Assembly (NCBI RefSeq): GCF_005116505.1
Contig: NZ_SWBR01000003.1
Location: 496,001 to 560,000 of the forward strand
Reading direction: 5' to 3'
DNA length: 64,000 nucleotides
Source of the DNA: Pedobacter polaris
Lineage (GTDB): Bacteria > Bacteroidota > Bacteroidia > Sphingobacteriales > Sphingobacteriaceae
Position 1 is the stretch's first letter. Each line of letters opens with the position of its first letter. Position numbers and translations under genes: made by a program. Below, piece after piece: positions 41,923 to 50,014 of this stretch. The notes below the pieces were generated by a model. It was not told the origin of the DNA. It made no database searches and worked only from the letters and a program-made list of their open reading frames with translations.

Positions 41923-43851
41923 TTATCTAGTTAATAAAACCCAACCCGAATAGATTTTGACACCTTCATTTAAATAAAGTGTATAATAATATACTCCAGT
42001 TGGTAGGCCTTTACCATTAAATTTTCCATCCCAAGATTGTGTATTTGTACTTTCAAAAACCAATTGCCCATTTCTGTTTACTACTTTTAACTTGGGGTTT
42101 GTAAAAGAAGCAATAGACGGAATGTTCCAAGTGTCATTAATGCCATCGCCATTAGGAGTAAATGCAGAAGGTATTTCTATTTTTGGGTATACTTTCACGA
42201 AAACATTATCCATGCTTACATTACAGTTTGATTGTACGGTTAGTGTATATGTCATATCAACTGGAGGCGTTGCTACTGGATTTAATTTAGTTGGATCTTC
42301 TAAATAATCTGAGGGCGACCATAGATAAGTAATGTTATCGCCTATGGCATTTCCATTTAAAGTAACAGATTGCCCAAATAGCATTTTTTTATCTTCTCCA
42401 GCATATGCTGATGCACTTTTTAAAACAGTTATTGTAATATTTTTTGTTACCGAACAAGTCCCATTAGAAACAGATACAGTATAAGTTGTTGTTTGTTTTG
42501 GCGAAGCAGTTGGATTAGCAATATTAGGATCTGATAATCCATCAATTGGTAACCAAGAATAAGATGAGCCTCCACTTGCTATCAAATCAACACTTTCATT
42601 TTGACAGATTGTACCAGCTGTAATGTTGGTGTTTGCAATTACCGGTGGTAAAACTTGCACTTGAGTTTGACTTGTGTTAGAGCAGCCAGATACATTAAAG
42701 ACGGTAACAATATAAGTTCCAGCAGAACTTAAACTTACATTAGGTAGAGTTGGATTTTGTACTGTAGAACTGAAACCGTTAGGGCCAGTCCAGCTAAAAG
42801 AAACACCTTGATCTACATTGAGTTGTACATTGCTTCCAATGCAAGCAGCACCACTATTACTAGCAGTGGGATTAGGTTTGTTATTTACATTTACTGTAAT
42901 TGGAGAAGATATTACTCTGCAAGTAGTTGAGTTGATATTGCCGTTTTCGGCAACTAAAACTTGAAATTTATAATTACCTAAGGAGGCATTTACAAAATTT
43001 ACAGTTAAATCTGGAGATTGTGCCCCAGGTTTTGTGCTATTAACCCAGTTATTTCCATCAAATTCTTGCCATTGATATTGTGGCGATGTGTAAGTGCCTG
43101 GACTAGCTTTAGCCGAAAGAATTAATATTCTGGTATCTCCAACGCAAATGTTGGCTGTATTATTATTAAAATTATTGGCATTGGTAACCGTAGAGGTGAT
43201 GATAGGGCCACATGCTCTAAAAGTTATGTCATCTATTGCAAGGTCGTTCCCATTACCACCTGGATTTTCGTTAGTCATGACCAGTTTAATTATCCCCAAA
43301 TTAGCAGGAGTTATAAATGTTCCTCCTCTTTTTATCCAATCTGTAGCAGAGCCTTCTGGAATATCCCCTGTTAAAAAATCTGCTCCAGGTATGGGTAAGC
43401 CATTATTTGTAATAGTAAATCTAATGTTTGGTTTAACACCACTATTCCTTAAAATATTTATGATATAAGCCGCAAATTCATACGTAGTATTCGGGCAAAG
43501 TTGAGTAGTAATTTGTGTTTGATAAAATATGCCTTTGTTTAGATCTGCGTTAACTAACATAAAATAACCGTTGGGATCATTTGGAGTATGATTAATTACG
43601 TTTTGATGCCACCCAGGATTTAAACCAGCACTCGTTTTAACAATTGTATATTGACCATCATTAGGGTTTCCAGCGACATAAGAATAATTTGTTTCATTAA
43701 TGGAAGGTCCAATGTTGCTTGCTCCTCTATCAAAATCTATATTAATTACAGGGTCACCAAGTGCCCCAACACAAGTTTGTTGTGCTTCGGCTTTTAAAAA
43801 AGAAAGAAATAAAATCAGTGCAGTAAAATATCTGCAGTATGCTTGTGTCAA
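41923..43851 (-). CDS. Large exported protein with T9SS type B (CHU_C) sorting domain
   Basis: 642 residues. Signal peptide (FTALILFLSFLKAEAQ) and an N-terminal carbohydrate-binding-like jelly-roll (about 25-215, GDPVINIDFDRG ... NLAIDDITFRACG). Ig/PKD-like repeats follow (about 220-530; ACIGSNVQLNVDQGVSFSW, TICQNESVDLIASGGSSYSW). The C-terminus has IPSAFTPNGDGINDTWNIP and ends in GWVLLTR, the gliding-associated CHU_C / type B T9SS signal, so it is likely secreted to the cell surface. The start is TTG (43849-43851); no ATG is available nearby without losing the signal peptide. Confidence 0.88.
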   Translation of the reverse strand: MTQAYCRYFTALILFLSFLKAEAQQTCVGALGDPVINIDFDRGASNIGPSINETNYSYVAGNPNDGQYTIVKTSAGLNPGWHQNVINHTPNDPNGYFMLVNADLNKGIFYQTQITTQLCPNTTYEFAAYIINILRNSGVKPNIRFTITNNGLPIPGADFLTGDIPEGSATDWIKRGGTFITPANLGIIKLVMTNENPGGNGNDLAIDDITFRACGPIITSTVTNANNFNNNTANICVGDTRILILSAKASPGTYTSPQYQWQEFDGNNWVNSTKPGAQSPDLTVNFVNASLGNYKFQVLVAENGNINSTTCRVISSPITVNVNNKPNPTASNSGAACIGSNVQLNVDQGVSFSWTGPNGFSSTVQNPTLPNVSLSSAGTYIVTVFNVSGCSNTSQTQVQVLPPVIANTNITAGTICQNESVDLIASGGSSYSWLPIDGLSDPNIANPTASPKQTTTYTVSVSNGTCSVTKNITITVLKSASAYAGEDKKMLFGQSVTLNGNAIGDNITYLWSPSDYLEDPTKLNPVATPPVDMTYTLTVQSNCNVSMDNVFVKVYPKIEIPSAFTPNGDGINDTWNIPSIASFTNPKLKVVNRNGQLVFESTNTQSWDGKFNGKGLPTGVYYYTLYLNEGVKIYSGWVLLTR

Positions 43852-43980
43852 TTGCTATTTGGTAAATTTTAAACAAAGTAGCAATTTTTTATGAGCTAAG
43901 GTTGTTAGAATACTGATGTTGTGTTAATGTTGGGGTATTTGCTCCATATTTGTCTAATATCAAACTGCTGTTAGTATGGT

Positions 43981-45000
43981 CTATAACTTATTCAGAAATT
44001 CTATAGTATCTACATTGTCAGCATAATCCCAAAGTTTTGGGTTTTGACTATCACCAAAACCTATCTTTTCCTTATTGATGTTTAGTGGTAAATTTGAAAC
44101 TACGCATTGAATCTGCTCATCTTGTTGATTTAACTTTTCTTCAACGTCAGTGATGGAAGTATATTTCTCATAAAAAAGTACAGACAAAGGTGATACGAAA
44201 TTCTCATCTTCTTTAACCAATAAAAAACCATTATCTAGATGTTGCACACCATTAACTAAATAAATGGATTTGTTGTAATCGTAGTTATTGTTGTATTTAA
44301 AATGATTAATGATTGGTTGATATCTTTCGATAGGTTCAAAAAAATTCTTTAAATCGTAATTTGTTGGTATATAGATTTTTGAAACATTTCTACATCCCAA
44401 TCCAAAATAATCAAAAATGTCATGACCTAAATTTTCTAATTCTGCTATTGTTTCATTGCCACTTAAAACTGCAACGCTATTTCTATTTTTGCGGATAATG
44501 TTAGGTACTTTGCTAAAATAATAATCAAAATACCTTGAAGTATTATTGCTGCCAGTGGCGATGATGGCATCAAATTCTTTCAATCTTTCTACATATTCAA
44601 TATGATTTGATAGTTCAGGTTCAAAAGAAATTAATTGCTTTAAGAGTGCGGGTAATAATTTATCATCAGCTGATGACATTTTAATCAAGGCGATATTTCC
44701 TGTAGCTAATACACAAAGTACATCATGAAAACCAACCAATGGAATATTTCCTGCTAAAATTAGCCCTACTTTTTTTGATTTCTCACTCAGCTGAATATTG
44801 TTAAACCACTGGCTTAAGTCATTATCATTTAACATTTTACTTAGGGAATTCAACGCTTTTTTAACTTCATCTAAAGAAAACCAAGCGTTGTTGTGGCAAG
44901 CGGATTCCATAACCAAATTGAACTCATCGCTAGGATTAGCCATGAACTCGCTCAACTTCTGGAGCGCAATAATTAAATTTCCTTTAGTAAGTGATGACAT
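43981..45000 (-). CDS. Acyl-CoA reductase, LuxC family
   Basis: 339 residues. The LuxC-like pattern is seen in VGLILAGNIPLVGFHDVLCVLATGN, LIKMSSADDKLLPALLKQL, IIATGSNNTSRYFDYYF and the catalytic-Cys region YFGLGCRNVSKIYIP. LuxC reduces acyl-CoA or acyl groups to aldehydes. There is no luciferase gene here; the Bacteroidota members probably serve lipid or aldehyde metabolism. It is divergent from a 4Fe-4S ferredoxin gene with a shared 77-base promoter region. The longer frame start at 45060 runs through the ferredoxin promoter and is not used. Confidence 0.82.
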   Translation of the reverse strand: MSSLTKGNLIIALQKLSEFMANPSDEFNLVMESACHNNAWFSLDEVKKALNSLSKMLNDNDLSQWFNNIQLSEKSKKVGLILAGNIPLVGFHDVLCVLATGNIALIKMSSADDKLLPALLKQLISFEPELSNHIEYVERLKEFDAIIATGSNNTSRYFDYYFSKVPNIIRKNRNSVAVLSGNETIAELENLGHDIFDYFGLGCRNVSKIYIPTNYDLKNFFEPIERYQPIINHFKYNNNYDYNKSIYLVNGVQHLDNGFLLVKEDENFVSPLSVLFYEKYTSITDVEEKLNQQDEQIQCVVSNLPLNINKEKIGFGDSQNPKLWDYADNVDTIEFLNKL

Positions 45001-45029
45001 ATTTAGAACTATTATAAATGAATATGTGT

Positions 45030-45037
45030 TATATTTG
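45030..45037 (+). promoter_or_regulatory. -7 box of the 4Fe-4S ferredoxin promoter
   Basis: TATATTTG matches TAnnTTTG. The ATG at 45078 is 40 bases downstream. Confidence 0.6.
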
Positions 45038-45077
45038 CAACGCAAAGTTAAACTTAGCAATAGATATACACGAAGAC

Positions 45078-45428
45078 ATGGCGATTAAAATAACAGACGA
45101 ATGTATTAATTGTGGAGCATGTGAGCCAGAATGCCCAAATAATGCAATATATGACGCAGGTACAGCCTGGAGATTTTCTGATGGTACGAATTTAGATGGT
45201 ATCATTGACTTTGGTGGTGAACAAATGGATGCAAGCGCTTCACAAGAAGCAGTATCTGATGAGGTTTATTACATAGTTTCTGATAAATGCACAGAATGTA
45301 AAGGTTTTCATGATGAGCCACAATGTGCTGCGGTTTGCCCAGTAGATTGCTGTGTTGATGATGAAGATGTTCGTGAAACTGAAGAGGAATTATTAGCTAA
45401 AAAAGCTTGGTTACACCAGGAGGGATAG
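45078..45428 (+). CDS. Ferredoxin with two 4Fe-4S clusters
   Basis: 116 residues. First cluster motif CINCGACEPECPNNAIY (Cys-x2-Cys-x2-Cys-x3-Cys-Pro), second CTECKGFHDEPQCAAVCPVDCCVDD (Cys-x2-Cys ... Cys-x3-Cys-Pro, with an eight-residue insertion), separated by an acidic linker (about 27-63). This is the dicluster ferredoxin layout, used as a low-potential electron carrier. The upstream frame (45018-45077) overlaps the promoter and looks non-protein, so the ATG at 45078 is used. Divergent from the LuxC-type gene. Confidence 0.9.
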   Translation: MAIKITDECINCGACEPECPNNAIYDAGTAWRFSDGTNLDGIIDFGGEQMDASASQEAVSDEVYYIVSDKCTECKGFHDEPQCAAVCPVDCCVDDEDVRETEEELLAKKAWLHQEG

Positions 45429-45463
45429 TTTACAGTTATCAGTTTACAATTTTCAAATATTAT

Positions 45464-45497
45464 AAAAAAAGAGATTTAATTTAAATCTCTTTTTTAT
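45464..45497. terminator. Terminator between the ferredoxin and universal stress protein genes
   Basis: AAAAAGAGATTTAA and TTAAATCTCTTTTT form a long A/T stem flanked by A and T runs. It lies between convergent genes and probably works in both directions. A second, weaker inverted repeat of CAGTT/AACTG words encloses it (about 45430-45555). Confidence 0.85.
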
Positions 45498-45558
45498 GTT
45501 CTGTAGTTTTTAAGTATGAATTTTGTTTACCAACTGAAAATTGCTAACTGAAAACTGA

Positions 45559-46002
45559 CTAATCCCTATTAGGCACAATCAAAACAGGACAGGCAGATTT
45601 TCTTGCTACATGTTCAGCTACACTTCCCATTAAAAAATGATAAAGGCCAGTTCTGCCGTGAGTTCCTATTACTATTAATTCTGCACCCCATTCTTCTGCT
45701 TGCTGAATAATGCCGTGGGTTGCTGTATCTAAACTTGTTAAATAAGTGGTTGGAATTCCATTTCCAAAATTATTGGCAATCTGCTGCAATAATAGCTGAC
45801 TATTTTCTTCACTATTGTCATACATTTCCATAAATACAGGTGCCAGTGTAAAATCTGGATTTACAGTTGCTGGAGCAGGTTCAATAATATTTAGAAGTGC
45901 TACTTCAGAACCAAATTTGGTTGCCATTTCGTAGCCAGTTTTAGCTGCTTTTTCTGAACATGTACTGTTATCAACAGCAATTAATATTTTTTTAAAGTCC
46001 AT
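45559..46002 (-). CDS. Universal stress protein, ATP-binding type
   Basis: 147 residues. MDFKKILIAVDNSTCSEKAAKTGYEMA is the UspA fold start; VIGTHGRTGLYHFLMGSVAEHVARKSACPVLIV contains the G-x2-G-x9-G-S/T ATP-binding motif, so it is of the nucleotide-binding type. Function in stress survival is general for the family. An ATG at 46038 would add 12 residues with no family match; the ATG at 46002 is used. Confidence 0.9.
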   Translation of the reverse strand: MDFKKILIAVDNSTCSEKAAKTGYEMATKFGSEVALLNIIEPAPATVNPDFTLAPVFMEMYDNSEENSQLLLQQIANNFGNGIPTTYLTSLDTATHGIIQQAEEWGAELIVIGTHGRTGLYHFLMGSVAEHVARKSACPVLIVPNRD

Positions 46003-46100
46003 GATATAAGCATTTAGGTGTTTATATAAATATAACAAATTTTGAGCTTATATGTTTGTGTTGTGTCCTGAATCACTATTTTTACACATACATTTAAAAT

Positions 46101-46880
46101 ATGGACAGTTACCACGTTTGCAGAGTTGCAGTTGCACCAATAAGAAAAGAACCTTCTGATAGAAGTGAAATAGTTTCCCAACTGTTATTTGGAGATAGGA
46201 TTGAAGTTTTAGAAAAAACTGAAAAATGGTGTCTGATCAAGACTCTTCATGATAATTATGAAGGTTGGATGGATTATAAGCAACTTCAGAAAATTTCTGA
46301 CCTGCAATTTCGTGATGAAAAAGCTTATACTTATTTAACTCCTTTACAATTAGACAATACGTTAATTGCTAACAATGGTACAAAATATTATTTAAGTCCG
46401 GGGAGTATTTTACCTTATTTTGAAAATGGTTTTTGCGCTTTAGGCGATGAGAAATTTGAAGTTACCTCAGAAGCTTTTACTCCAAGCAAAGACAATTTTA
46501 AATTAAATGCTGAGCAGACAGCAAAATTTTTCGAAAATACCCCATATCTGTGGGGCGGAAGAACTCTTTTCGGTATAGATTGCTCTGGTTTTGTACAAAC
46601 AGTTTATAGGTTAAATGGAATTCAGCTTAAACGTGATGCTTCTCAACAAGCCGAACAAGGAGAAATTGTTGATTTTTTAGCTTCAGCTCAACTAGGCGAT
46701 TTAGCTTTTTTTGACAATGAAGATGGAAAAATAACTCACGTAGGTTTAATGTTGAGTAATGATAAAATAATCCATTCGGCAGGTAAGGTTCGTATCGACC
46801 CAATAGACGATCAAGGTATTTATAACGTAGAGTTAGGGAAATACACGCATAAATTAAGGATTATAAAAAGATTCTTTTAG
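46101..46880 (+). CDS. NlpC/P60 family peptidoglycan endopeptidase with SH3 domain
   Basis: 259 residues. An SH3-like domain (about 5-65, CRVAVAPIRKEPSDRSEIV ... EGWMDYKQLQ) is followed by a linker and an NlpC/P60 domain (about 140-255). The catalytic residues are visible: Cys161 in GIDCSGFVQTVYR, His213 in ITHVGLML and His225 in IIHSAG. The pattern PYLWGGRTLFGIDCSG resembles YkfC-type gamma-D-glutamyl-L-diamino-acid peptidases. No signal peptide is visible, so it may recycle muropeptides in the cytoplasm. Confidence 0.88.
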   Translation: MDSYHVCRVAVAPIRKEPSDRSEIVSQLLFGDRIEVLEKTEKWCLIKTLHDNYEGWMDYKQLQKISDLQFRDEKAYTYLTPLQLDNTLIANNGTKYYLSPGSILPYFENGFCALGDEKFEVTSEAFTPSKDNFKLNAEQTAKFFENTPYLWGGRTLFGIDCSGFVQTVYRLNGIQLKRDASQQAEQGEIVDFLASAQLGDLAFFDNEDGKITHVGLMLSNDKIIHSAGKVRIDPIDDQGIYNVELGKYTHKLRIIKRFF

Positions 46881-46886
46881 TAACAT

Positions 46887-46918
46887 AACCATATAAGACA
46901 TTTGAGGTAATATAAGAG
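46887..46918. repeat. Left flanking repeat of the GxxExxY gene
   Basis: AACCATATAAGA starts this 32-base element, which ends TAATATAAGAG. A similar element with an identical first 12 bases is at 47551-47580, so the GxxExxY gene is enclosed by imperfect direct repeats. Confidence 0.65.
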
Positions 46919-47088
46919 TAATCATTTTTATCTTAAAATATGTGAGTTAATATCGAGTATAGTAAACCAAAGATTAAAGAATTTTTGTTTAAAGATATTA
47001 AATTAATTACGTAGTTAATTTAATAAAATATAAGTCTGAGCACTCACTGAGTGCAATTTTATCTTTCTATATTGTTTAAAAAAAGCAT

Positions 47089-47499
47089 ATGGAATTGACA
47101 AAAGCTTACCTTACAGATTTAATTTATAAAGTAAATGGAGCTGCCATTGAAATACACAAAGCCCTAGGTCCAGGTCTATTAGAAAGTGTTTATCATAGGT
47201 GTATGATTCACGAATTACAATTGAGGTATATCAATTTCAAATCTGAATTTTATATACCTGTAAACTATAAAGGAATAAATATTGATGTAGAATTAAGATG
47301 TGATTTGTTAATTGAGAATTCTTTAGTAGTAGAATTTAAATCAGTTGAAAAAATACTCCCGATTCACATTGCACAACTAATGACTTATATGAAGTTATTA
47401 AAATTACCGATTGGTTTAATGATAAATTTTAACTGTTCTCATATTTATACTGAAGGGCAAAAGACTTATGTAAATGAATTTTATGAAGAGATTTATTAA
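47089..47499 (+). CDS. GxxExxY protein
   Basis: 136 residues. The family-naming motif is in LGPGLLESVYHRCMIHEL (Gly-x2-Glu-x2-Tyr). Downstream, CDLLIENSLVVEFKSVEKI contains an Asp...Glu-x-Lys pattern of PD-(D/E)XK nuclease folds, and PIHIAQLMTYMKLL follows. Function is not known. The gene lies alone in an AT-rich region, with large non-coding flanks and flanking repeats, which suggests gain by transfer. Confidence 0.85.
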   Translation: MELTKAYLTDLIYKVNGAAIEIHKALGPGLLESVYHRCMIHELQLRYINFKSEFYIPVNYKGINIDVELRCDLLIENSLVVEFKSVEKILPIHIAQLMTYMKLLKLPIGLMINFNCSHIYTEGQKTYVNEFYEEIY

Positions 47500-47525
47500 A
47501 TGGTAGCTTATATGAAACTTATATA

Positions 47526-47580
47526 TTCTTATATGGTAAATATTAAGTAATGAACCATATAAGATTTAAGAAAATATAAG
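47526..47580. repeat. Right flanking repeat and hairpin after the GxxExxY gene
   Basis: CTTATATGGT (47526-47535) and ACCATATAAG (47552-47561) are perfect 10-base inverted arms around a 16-base loop, and 47551-47580 also repeats the left flank at 46887-46918. Confidence 0.7.
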
Positions 47581-47663
47581 GTTAAACATTTTTGAAAAAG
47601 GAGTAAAAGAGGGACTTTATGAATAGCTTATTGACTAATTTACTTTATCTCTAATGCGGTAAA

Positions 47664-48317
47664 CTACCCCATTAACTCTTTCATCAGTTTATCGAAATTG
47701 GTTTTAAGCTCTGCTAATTCTTCCTCAACTTTTGTTAAACGAGCTTCTAGTTCACTATTGTTTTTCGGACTTTCGTCAGCAATATATTCTTCTTCAACTG
47801 TCTCTACGTCTCCTGAAAAGAGATGCATATAACGTTGTTCTTTTTGCCCAGGTTTACGAGGTAATTGTTTAATATAAGCAGGCTCTTCTGATGCTAATTT
47901 CTCTAATACTTGTTGAACTTCTTCTAAGGTTTCAAACTCATATAATCTTCCAGAATTGGTATTGATTTCGCCCGGAGTTTGTGGCCCGCGTAAAAATAGT
48001 AAACACATTACAGCTACTTCTGCAGGCAAAACAGGGAAAACAATGGCGAAATTATGTTTGTATTTAATGTTTCTGATAGAACCACCAGTTGCAGTAGAAA
48101 TTAATCCAGCAATTTTTAATGAATTCAATGCACTGATTACTGTGGAATCATCGTATTGTACAACAGGCTTACGAGATGTTTTTTGATTACACGCAGCAGT
48201 TAATCCATTCATTGTCATTGGATAATAGTCTGGTGTAGTTTTGCATTTTTCCATCAAAGCACCTAAAACTCTGATTTGTGCTGCATCTAATACTGGTAAT
48301 TTCGTTGGTGTATCCAT
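47664..48317 (-). CDS. YceH family (DUF480) protein
   Basis: 217 residues. PVLDAAQIRVLGALMEKCKTTPDYYPMTMNGLTAACNQKTSRKPVV is the DUF480 N-terminal winged-helix pattern; PQTPGEINTNSGRLYEFETLEEVQQVLEKLA is the second winged helix, and PRKPGQKEQRYMHLFSGDVE follows. The C-terminus is a coiled coil (LEARLTKVEEELAEL). Role unknown, likely DNA or protein binding. An upstream in-frame ATG at 48377 is in an AT-rich region with no family match, so the ATG at 48317 is used. Confidence 0.85.
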   Translation of the reverse strand: MDTPTKLPVLDAAQIRVLGALMEKCKTTPDYYPMTMNGLTAACNQKTSRKPVVQYDDSTVISALNSLKIAGLISTATGGSIRNIKYKHNFAIVFPVLPAEVAVMCLLFLRGPQTPGEINTNSGRLYEFETLEEVQQVLEKLASEEPAYIKQLPRKPGQKEQRYMHLFSGDVETVEEEYIADESPKNNSELEARLTKVEEELAELKTNFDKLMKELMG

Positions 48318-48361
48318 GAGGCTAAGATATATTAATTCATTAAAATTGAAATAAAATATAA

Positions 48362-49258
48362 TTATTCCATTTCCCAAACTATAACTTTCCTATCGTCTCC
48401 TGTAGAAATTAAATATTTTCCATCATTAGACCAGATAATTTTATTGATAGAGTGTGTATGTCCAATCCCAGCTTTTTCTAGGTTTAAAATTTTATAGAGT
48501 TTAAAGTTTTCTGCATCCCAAAGTTTAATGCTTTTATCCTGACTACTCGTTGCAAAATAAGGTAAGGTAGGATGAAAGGCAATATTGTAGATGGTAAACA
48601 TATGTGCAGGAATGGTCTGCGCCAATTCATAATTAGGCAAGTTCCATATTTTTAACTGAGCATCTCGGCTTCCAGAAATTAAATATTTTCCAGTAGGATG
48701 ATAAGCCAAAGAAGTAACTGGCAATGAATGACCTTCCAACGTTTGTTTTAAGCTGTAATCAGATAAATTATAAATCCGAATTAAATGGTCTTTACAGCCA
48801 AAAGCAATTTCCGTTTCATCCGGAGAAATTGCAATGCATCTAACTGTGTCATAAGTCACTTGAAAACGATATATTTCTGAGAAATCATTTAGTGACCAAA
48901 CTGCAACAGCGCCATCTTCACCTGTGGTTAACAATTCGTTTTTACTTTTTACTACTTGGATATCAAATATTGGTTTTGGATGCGCATTAATTCTAGCAAT
49001 GATTTCTAGTTTAGTTAAGTCATAAACGCTAAATGCACCACTTCTTTCTCCAATAAACAGTAAATTATCGTAATTAACCAGACTATAAACAGAACTTTGT
49101 ACAGGCGTTTTTACCTTCACAAATGCCATTGTTTCTAATGACCATTCCACAATTCCTTTATCATTTCCAGCACTAAAGAAAACATCATTTTCATCAGCGT
49201 TAGCTAAGGCATAAACAGGGTTTTGGTGACCAGAAAACGTGTGTAGGTGTTTGAGCAT
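48362..49258 (-). CDS. WD40 repeat protein
   Basis: 298 residues made of about seven WD40 blades; GH...WD-type ends are visible in HTFSGHQNPVYALANADENDVFFSAGNDKGIVEWSL, ITTGEDGAVAVWSL-like LLTTGEDGAVAVWSL, YLISGSRDAQLKIWNL, FATSSQDKSIKLWDA and YLISTGDDRKVIVWEM. No signal peptide or other domain. Such propellers are protein-interaction scaffolds. It lies between the yceH-like gene (44 bases away) and hisIE. Partners are unknown. Confidence 0.88.
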   Translation of the reverse strand: MLKHLHTFSGHQNPVYALANADENDVFFSAGNDKGIVEWSLETMAFVKVKTPVQSSVYSLVNYDNLLFIGERSGAFSVYDLTKLEIIARINAHPKPIFDIQVVKSKNELLTTGEDGAVAVWSLNDFSEIYRFQVTYDTVRCIAISPDETEIAFGCKDHLIRIYNLSDYSLKQTLEGHSLPVTSLAYHPTGKYLISGSRDAQLKIWNLPNYELAQTIPAHMFTIYNIAFHPTLPYFATSSQDKSIKLWDAENFKLYKILNLEKAGIGHTHSINKIIWSNDGKYLISTGDDRKVIVWEME

Positions 49259-49344
49259 AATTGAGTTATGGGTTGTGTGTTATGAGTTACAGATCAAGGC
49301 GGTTGAGTGATTTGCCCCACAACATGTAACCCTTAACTTGTAAC

Positions 49345-49968
49345 TTACTTATGTCTACTTTCTAATTTCTTAGCAATATCTTGAATAGATAATCCTTTTT
49401 CTTTTAATAAGAACATTAAATGAAAAAGAAGATCAGATGCTTCGCCAATTAAATCTTCTTCAGTTTCTGCTAATGCAGCAATTACAGTTTCAACGCCTTC
49501 TTCACCTACTTTTTGGGCAATTTTATTTAAACCTTTATTGCGCATTTTATTGATATATGATCCTTCTACAGGATTATTATACCTGTCATTGATGATGTTT
49601 TCTAGCTCAAAAATAAAGTTCTGGTTATAATCTGTTTTAAAACAGCTTCTGCTTCCAGTATGGCAGGTTGGACCAACAGGATTTGCTTTAATGAGTATGG
49701 TGTCATTATCGCAATCGATATGAATAGATTTCACGAAAAGGAAATTACCACTTTCTTCACCTTTAGTCCATAAACGGTTTTTAGAGCGAGAAAAGAAAGT
49801 TACTTTACCTTCAGCCTGCGTTTTTTCAAATGCTTCGGCATTCATGTAGCCTAACATTAAAACTTCTAAAGTCTGTTCATCTTGTATCACTACAGGGACC
49901 CCCCAACCCCCTGAAGGGGGAGTTTTGCCAAAGTCTATCTGGCCTAGATCTATTTTATTATCACTCAT
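49345..49968 (-). CDS. hisIE: Bifunctional phosphoribosyl-AMP cyclohydrolase / phosphoribosyl-ATP pyrophosphatase
   Basis: 207 residues, steps 2 and 3 of histidine synthesis. HisI domain (about 25-115): VLMLGYMNAEAFEKT, FFSRSKNRLWTKGEESGNF, and the metal site DCDNDTILIKANPVGPTCHTGSRSCF. HisE domain (about 120-205) with helices EGVETVIAALAETEEDLIGEASDLLFHLMFLL. Residues 16-24 (TPPSGGWGV) are encoded by an intergenic-type palindromic repeat. It is the last gene of the his operon. Confidence 0.95.
   Translation of the reverse strand: MSDNKIDLGQIDFGKTPPSGGWGVPVVIQDEQTLEVLMLGYMNAEAFEKTQAEGKVTFFSRSKNRLWTKGEESGNFLFVKSIHIDCDNDTILIKANPVGPTCHTGSRSCFKTDYNQNFIFELENIINDRYNNPVEGSYINKMRNKGLNKIAQKVGEEGVETVIAALAETEEDLIGEASDLLFHLMFLLKEKGLSIQDIAKKLESRHK
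49907..49920. repeat. CCCCCTGAAGGGGG palindrome inside hisIE
   Basis: The repeat, with its extension TGGGGGG on the minus strand, lies within codons 16-24 of hisIE and keeps the reading frame. A related element TCCCCTTTAGGGGA is in the hisF-hisIE spacer (49992-50005), and another at 6262-6277. Confidence 0.8.
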
Positions 49969-50014
49969 TTAATTTTATTCATTAACTAAAGTCCCCTTTA
50001 GGGGATTTAGGGGT

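Noticed and set aside
42092..42307. Small plus-strand ORFs inside the CHU_C gene
   Set aside because: All are antisense to a long ORF with clear domains.
47013..47500. GxxExxY gene as an antitoxin or toxin partner
   Set aside because: No second small ORF is adjacent, so no toxin-antitoxin pair is supported.
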